DNA from: Sporosarcina sp. ANT_H38
GTDB lineage: Bacteria > Bacillota > Bacilli > Bacillales_A > Planococcaceae
NCBI RefSeq assembly: GCF_008369195.1
Contig: NZ_VOBC01000004.1
Span: 1-64,000, forward strand
Reading direction: 5' to 3'
Length of the DNA stretch: 64,000 bases
The notes under the pieces are model-generated. The model saw nothing but the letters and a program-made list of their open reading frames with translations, was not told the origin of the DNA and ran no database searches. The first letter of the stretch is position 1. Every line of letters begins with the position of its first letter. Below, piece by piece: positions 59,994 to 64,000 of the stretch. The position numbers and the translations under genes are program-made.

Positions 59994-60742
59994 CAGATAT
60001 CCCCCTCTCCTGCATAAATCGTTCCTGCACGTTTATATAAAATGTCATTGTTGCGATATTCGCTAGCTAGTGTGACGTTGATTTCTTCATTTTCAACCGC
60101 AATTGCTGCAGTGACAAATGTGTTGCAGATTGGATAAAGGACATCAAAGGCATAGGTTTTATCCTGTATTGTTATTGGTATACGCGCAATGCCGCCTTCG
60201 ATTTCTGCTGTGTGGAATGTATTGCAGATTTTGTATGGGACATCAAAATGATACACTCGCGAATAAAAGACTAAATATTCACTCGCCAACAAAATCGCGG
60301 TCGATATATCAATATTTAATGGAATAATTCGTTCCAACATTTTTTTGACCTCATTATAAAACAAACTACTTTCCACGTTAACCAGTACTTCGAGTTCGAG
60401 CAACAATACATCCAAATCCAAGATGTGTCTTTTTTCTCCAATCAAACTATCTAAAAGTTGTTTTAAATATTCGAATGTATACGGAGAGTTTTCTTGCTTT
60501 CGAGCAAGTAACCGGCGCTTTCGGAAATCAAGCGTTTCTGTCTTTCTGTCAGGCAAGATATTAAACTCATTTTCTCTTCGATAAATTGCAGGTTCGCTGG
60601 ACGTCAGGATGTACTGATCGTCCTCAAATTGCTGTATCGCTTCATCGATAAGGTTCAATTGCCTTGACTGGACTTTAGTCAGTTCTTGAAATTCCATTAT
60701 GTCTCGGTAGTAAGCAGGAAGTTCCTCCATCACCCTATTCAT
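59993..60742 (-). CDS. DUF2313 (YmfQ/XkdU-like) tail protein
   Basis: 249 residues. The N-terminal block ELPAYYRDIMEFQELTKVQS, then YRRENEFNILPDRKTETLDFRKRR, is the DUF2313/XkdU signature. Two near-repeats, YHFDVPYKICNTFHTAEI and YAFDVLYPICNTFVTAAI, occur in the C-terminal half. Links baseplate and fibre genes; follows the baseplate J gene with an 8-base overlap. Confidence 0.85.
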   Translation of the reverse strand: MNRVMEELPAYYRDIMEFQELTKVQSRQLNLIDEAIQQFEDDQYILTSSEPAIYRRENEFNILPDRKTETLDFRKRRLLARKQENSPYTFEYLKQLLDSLIGEKRHILDLDVLLLELEVLVNVESSLFYNEVKKMLERIIPLNIDISTAILLASEYLVFYSRVYHFDVPYKICNTFHTAEIEGGIARIPITIQDKTYAFDVLYPICNTFVTAAIAVENEEINVTLASEYRNNDILYKRAGTIYAGEGDI

Positions 60743-61808
60743 TCAATACCACACTCCCCTTGGTAGGGATTTCATGCGGTAGCGTAATATTCGTAGCCAA
60801 CCCGTTAAAAGTTGTTCCTAAGATGTCCTGTACACCCTCTAGTGACAAGATTCGAGATTCTAAATGACTAATTCGCAAAATGAGTGGAAAACCTTTATTC
60901 CATTCACTTCGAACTTCCGCGAGGTATTCGTCTATGATTTCAATGACTAACGGTTCAATTTGCCCCAACGTGACACCAACTAACGAAAGAGTGGCAACTA
61001 TATCAACCACTAATTTTTCAACCGCCTCAATCGTCACGATATGACCTATGGGTGCTGTACCGAGTCCGTCGCCTTGACCTTCAAGAGGATCTATTTTATT
61101 TTGCACGAATGCAACTGTTTCGGGGCTCGGTACGTTGAATGTAGAATCGATAATGACAGCTCGGACACTTCCACCCCCAAAAGGTGCACGGAATAATTGA
61201 ACGCCTCCAACACCTTGGATATCCATGATTTTTCTTTTGTAATCAGCACGATTCCCGCCGAAAGCAGGTTCGTTGATGTGGTCTAGGTATTTCGCATAAA
61301 GCGACTCATCCGTTTCCTCAATTTCACCAGGCACGAGTACATCAGTTAATGCTGCACTGCCTAAGTCATTAAGAGGTTCAGTCGGTAATAGTTCTCCGTA
61401 ATCTTGATTCCCGATAACACCAAAGTCTTCAGAACGTAACCGATACTCGCCGTCTACGATTTTTTCAATCACAACATAAGTAAGATTATTCAAACCGAAA
61501 CGTGAACCGATAGGTACGTTAAACGGACGTTCATCCGTTCCTATAAAAACACCTTTCCGCACGGCTCTTGACGCTTGTTTCTTATAAACTCCGTGCTCTG
61601 CGATACGTCTCTCAAGGTATTCGCCATCAGATGAATCAGCAAAAGTTAGCTGCATTACCAGGTCAATGTTCGAATACATTTCAGACATTGGAACGGCGAC
61701 AGCTGCTGTCGAATCAAAGATGATGGCACCTTCACGTTTATCAACGTCGTTTGCAACTTCATCAAGTGCTTGGTCACGAATATGAGCAACTGTTTTATGT
61801 TCGAACAT
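60735..61808 (-). CDS. Baseplate J family protein (XkdT-like)
   Basis: About 357 residues: VDKREGAIIFDSTAAVAVPMSEMY, FADSSDGEYLERRIAEHGVYKKQA and DESLYAKYLDHINEPAFGGNRADYK are hallmark blocks of the baseplate wedge protein of contractile tails (P2 gpJ/PBSX XkdT). ATG at 61808 is favoured, as GGAGGTGA lies 6 bases upstream. Overlaps the DUF2634 gene. Confidence 0.92.
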   Translation of the reverse strand: MFEHKTVAHIRDQALDEVANDVDKREGAIIFDSTAAVAVPMSEMYSNIDLVMQLTFADSSDGEYLERRIAEHGVYKKQASRAVRKGVFIGTDERPFNVPIGSRFGLNNLTYVVIEKIVDGEYRLRSEDFGVIGNQDYGELLPTEPLNDLGSAALTDVLVPGEIEETDESLYAKYLDHINEPAFGGNRADYKRKIMDIQGVGGVQLFRAPFGGGSVRAVIIDSTFNVPSPETVAFVQNKIDPLEGQGDGLGTAPIGHIVTIEAVEKLVVDIVATLSLVGVTLGQIEPLVIEIIDEYLAEVRSEWNKGFPLILRISHLESRILSLEGVQDILGTTFNGLATNITLPHEIPTKGSVVLNE

Positions 61809-62214
61809 AATCAATCACCTCCCTCAAAACAACCACGTCACCGTATAGCGTAGGGCATGAAAACGATACATAGGTATTGTCTTTTTCGAATTCTAAACGA
61901 AAATTATTAACGGCTGTAAAGCGTTCATCTTGCAACAATGCCTCTTTTATCCGTCTCGGGAGCTCCCCACGGACGAAAATTTGATCATGGCCAATCATAT
62001 TCTCGAATCCGTACCCCTCCGAATAGATCATGTGACTAAAGCGGACCGTGTCCAACACTTTGTAAGCAGCTTGCTCCATCGCTTTCAGCCCATCAATCAT
62101 CCCTGTGCATCGTCCGCGTTTAAAGTCTAATTGATACGTGCGGGTAGGTAGTTGAGCGGTATCAATGACCTCCATATCTTCCGAAACAGTTATTTCCCCA
62201 ATTGGTAGAACCAT
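61795..62214 (-). CDS. DUF2634 (XkdS-like) baseplate protein
   Basis: 139 residues, gp25-like wedge/lysozyme-fold family: TYQLDFKRGRCTGMIDGLKAMEQ and YGFENMIGHDQIFVRGELPRRIKEAL. Part of the baseplate of contractile-tail phages. Overlaps neighbours by one base (62214) and 14 bases (61795-61808). Confidence 0.9.
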   Translation of the reverse strand: MVLPIGEITVSEDMEVIDTAQLPTRTYQLDFKRGRCTGMIDGLKAMEQAAYKVLDTVRFSHMIYSEGYGFENMIGHDQIFVRGELPRRIKEALLQDERFTAVNNFRLEFEKDNTYVSFSCPTLYGDVVVLREVIDYVRT

Positions 62215-62642
62215 TAAGCTTCCACCACCCTATCCATAACAAAGAATTTATGGCCGCCCTGCATTCGAACAAGTGACACCTTATCTCCCTTTTTTAACAC
62301 ATTTTCAAACGTCATTTTCGTATTCGACAATTCATATTTTCCGTACGGAATGGCAGGCGGTGATCCGATGTAATTTCTAGATGATGCCGCACTTTTAACC
62401 TCATCCCCGATGTCAGCATCCTTGTCCCAAGTTTTAGGGAACTCATATCGAATGGTTACGATTCGATCATGACGAGTAAGATGTTCAGCTATCAAAAGAA
62501 ACTCTCTAGTTAAAGTAAGTTTCGAATGAATTTCTATTTCAAGCGGTTCAGCCTTTGTAACGACCCCAAAAATCAAGTTAACTGGATTCGTGGAATTGAA
62601 GGCTTCAATTGCTGTTCTTTTTATCAAGTCTAATAGGCTCAC
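62214..62642 (-). CDS. DUF2577 (XkdR-like) tail protein
   Basis: 142 residues. Beta-rich with NPVNLIFGVVTKAEPLEIEI and LKKGDKVSLVRMQGGHKFFVMDRV, the DUF2577 pattern. GTG start at 62642 with AAGGTGA upstream. Order Q-R-S-T-U is as in PBSX. Confidence 0.88.
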   Translation of the reverse strand: MSLLDLIKRTAIEAFNSTNPVNLIFGVVTKAEPLEIEIHSKLTLTREFLLIAEHLTRHDRIVTIRYEFPKTWDKDADIGDEVKSAASSRNYIGSPPAIPYGKYELSNTKMTFENVLKKGDKVSLVRMQGGHKFFVMDRVVEA

Positions 62643-63602
62643 TTAAATCACCTTCACTTTCAGCGACATTACGTGAATACCACCTACCCATTTATGGGAG
62701 CAATCGTCCACAAGGAAGTATTCTGCAACGCCAATCTTTTCAATATAGACATACACGAAACTCCCAGCACGTACTCGCCAATCACCTAAACAGTCTAGAT
62801 CAAGTGTTTTCGTTTCTCGATTGCGAAGTTTAAGCAACCTTTCGGCGAGTTCTTTAATTTGAGCAGGCTTCATGTTCTCGTCAACTTTACGGAATTCCTG
62901 CAAACGGCCAAACTTAGCAATGCTTACACTGTCCTGGAAAATATACACTTCGCGTTTGCTCTTTTTCTCATCATCATGGACCAATTTAATTCGGTTATAA
63001 GTTTCTTTATCTATTGATTTATTGTAATCAAAATCAAAAAGCAGACTGTCTTCTCCAATGTAGAAGTCATCTGCTTTAATCATCATATTCTTAATATTTT
63101 TTAGCGTTATCGAACCAAAATCATCAAACAAAACAAAGTTTCGATTCGTCGCAATCAATGTGGAATCGAGAAACTTCAAAGCTACGTCAAGCGCTTTCTT
63201 GTCATCCTCAACGATACCAGGTACCGTATAACCTGTATCCTCAAATGTGCCGACCTTCAACCCTAAATCAGTCACAATCTTCTTGATGGCAGCAGTTGCA
63301 GTCGTTGTCTTGAAAACGAAGGTATCATTTGACATCATGTACCGCAATTGGTCAAAGGCTTTGACGGACACTTCACCATTACGTGTATATCCGCTATCAA
63401 AAACATATCCGTAGAAAACCTTATGCTTTCCGTCCATCACACGGATAATAGAACCGTTATTAATTGGATACTTTAGCGGATCCTCGATGACAAGTTTCGC
63501 ATCGAGAGTACCCGCTTTTCCAATACGCTCCGTTTTCCACCCAATTGATGAAACAGGCATATCCCAAACGTTTCCGTCTTTATTATCAATTAATACTTCC
63601 AT
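62643..63602 (-). CDS. XkdQ/YqbQ family tail protein
   Basis: 319 residues, related to the gpD/gp27-like hub of contractile tails. Visible: SIGWKTERIGKAGTLDAKLV, HKVFYGYVFDSGYTRNGEVSV, AFDQLRYMMSNDTFVF and a C-terminal CLGDWRVRAGSFVYVYIE. Directly abuts the DUF2577 gene and is 10 bp from the LysM gene. Confidence 0.9.
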   Translation of the reverse strand: MEVLIDNKDGNVWDMPVSSIGWKTERIGKAGTLDAKLVIEDPLKYPINNGSIIRVMDGKHKVFYGYVFDSGYTRNGEVSVKAFDQLRYMMSNDTFVFKTTTATAAIKKIVTDLGLKVGTFEDTGYTVPGIVEDDKKALDVALKFLDSTLIATNRNFVLFDDFGSITLKNIKNMMIKADDFYIGEDSLLFDFDYNKSIDKETYNRIKLVHDDEKKSKREVYIFQDSVSIAKFGRLQEFRKVDENMKPAQIKELAERLLKLRNRETKTLDLDCLGDWRVRAGSFVYVYIEKIGVAEYFLVDDCSHKWVGGIHVMSLKVKVI

Positions 63603-63612
63603 GCAACACTCC

Positions 63613-64000
63613 TCATTTCGGTGGGAGCTTTACTTTTAAACCGATTGGTAGCTTTTTATAATCACTTGCTTTTATTCCGTTCAACTTCGCTATTTCGCCG
63701 TATCGGTTACCGTTACCAAGATACTTCTGCGCCACTTTCCATAGGCTGTCACCTTTGATGAGTGAATAAGTTTGAGGAGTCTGTTTTGCATTCTGCCGTG
63801 GTGGTGTCGCCTTCTTTAGGACTGTAGATTTCGCTTTTGCTAACGGTTTCGTCTCGGCTTTAGCGACAGGTTTTGGCTTTGGCTTTTTCACGACGATCAT
63901 TTTCTTAGGTCCAAACGGCACGTACTTTTTCAGTGACAAAGAGAAGTTAACGTCCGAGGTTCCAAATGATTCGTCGAAAGTGAAGTTTTCAATTGTAACG
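63613..64000 (-). CDS. XkdP-like LysM tail protein, partial
   Basis: The frame stays open to the window edge, and the residues before 63939 (VTIENFTFDESFGTSDVNFS) match the N-terminal domain of XkdP/YgaU-like proteins. The gene therefore starts outside the window, and the TTG at 63939 is not the true start. A Lys/Pro-rich linker is followed by a C-terminal LysM domain (TYSLIKGDSLWKVAQKYLGN; GLKVKLPPK). Role in tail-tube/baseplate assembly inferred from PBSX. Confidence 0.88.
   Translation of the reverse strand, partial: VTIENFTFDESFGTSDVNFSLSLKKYVPFGPKKMIVVKKPKPKPVAKAETKPLAKAKSTVLKKATPPRQNAKQTPQTYSLIKGDSLWKVAQKYLGNGNRYGEIAKLNGIKASDYKKLPIGLKVKLPPK

Larger units (their letters stand above)
47248..64000. 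mobile_element. PBSX-like prophage, partial (runs off the right edge)
   Basis: Continuous phage gene content: tail-tube/baseplate genes in XkdP-Q-R-S-T-U order, fibres, XhlA, holin, amidase, an SOS-type operon and an actin-type segregation pair. Nearly all genes are on the minus strand. Head, tail-tube and integrase genes are not in view. The left boundary is set at the first phage-type gene; the true attachment site may be up to about 500 bp further left. Confidence 0.85.

Overview
The window looks like a low-to-moderate G+C member of the Bacillota, order Bacillales. Gene order over much of the first 46.7 kb follows the Bacillus subtilis yug/yux/yuf/yui/yum/yut region: a YugJ/K-type alcohol dehydrogenase, YuzA, YugI, YugE, PatB, YuxJ, PbpD, YufK, MrpA-G, YuiE, YuiD, YuiB, YumB, YutM, YutI and YuzD. 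kinB-kapB-kapD, which sit between patB and yuxJ in B. subtilis, are not seen. A Planococcaceae/Sporosarcina-like host is my guess, from gene content and protein flavour only.

Layout. 1-50 is the 5' end of a 16S rRNA gene on the minus strand, with two tandem rrn promoters upstream. 0.5-11.1 kb holds transporters, an iron-type alcohol dehydrogenase and a glutamate-family catabolic cluster: P5C dehydrogenase, ornithine aminotransferase and glutamate dehydrogenase. A regulator with a degenerate NtrC-type AAA+ domain is divergent from that cluster. 11.2-16.3 kb is an ECF sigma factor, its overlapping membrane anti-sigma-like partner, and a paralogous single protein in which a degenerate sigma domain is fused to the anti-sigma-like membrane protein. 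17.7-18.4 kb and 30.7-31.4 kb are two copies of an approximately 650-bp non-coding repeat rich in hairpins. 20-26.4 kb is an AT-rich accessory block with a possible toxin remnant and immunity-like gene, two zinc-ribbon paralogues, a methyltransferase and two regulator/membrane-protein pairs. 26.6-46.7 kb returns to conserved housekeeping genes, including a complete seven-gene Mrp Na+/H+ antiporter operon. A NERD-domain gene there is bracketed by two arrays of the same 21-bp tandem repeat.

From about 47.2 kb to the end is a PBSX-like (contractile-tail) prophage that runs off the right edge. Reading from the edge inward there are tail-tube/baseplate genes of the XkdP-XkdU type, fibres, XhlA, a holin and an amidase. 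Next comes a two-gene plus-strand cassette that interrupts the minus-strand phage genes. After that is an SOS-type operon (LexA-box promoter, YolD-like gene), and finally an actin-like ParM/ParR pair with a centromere-like site. The ParM/ParR pair suggests that the prophage, or an ancestor, could be maintained as a plasmid. Short intergenic repeats of at least two families are scattered through the chromosomal part.
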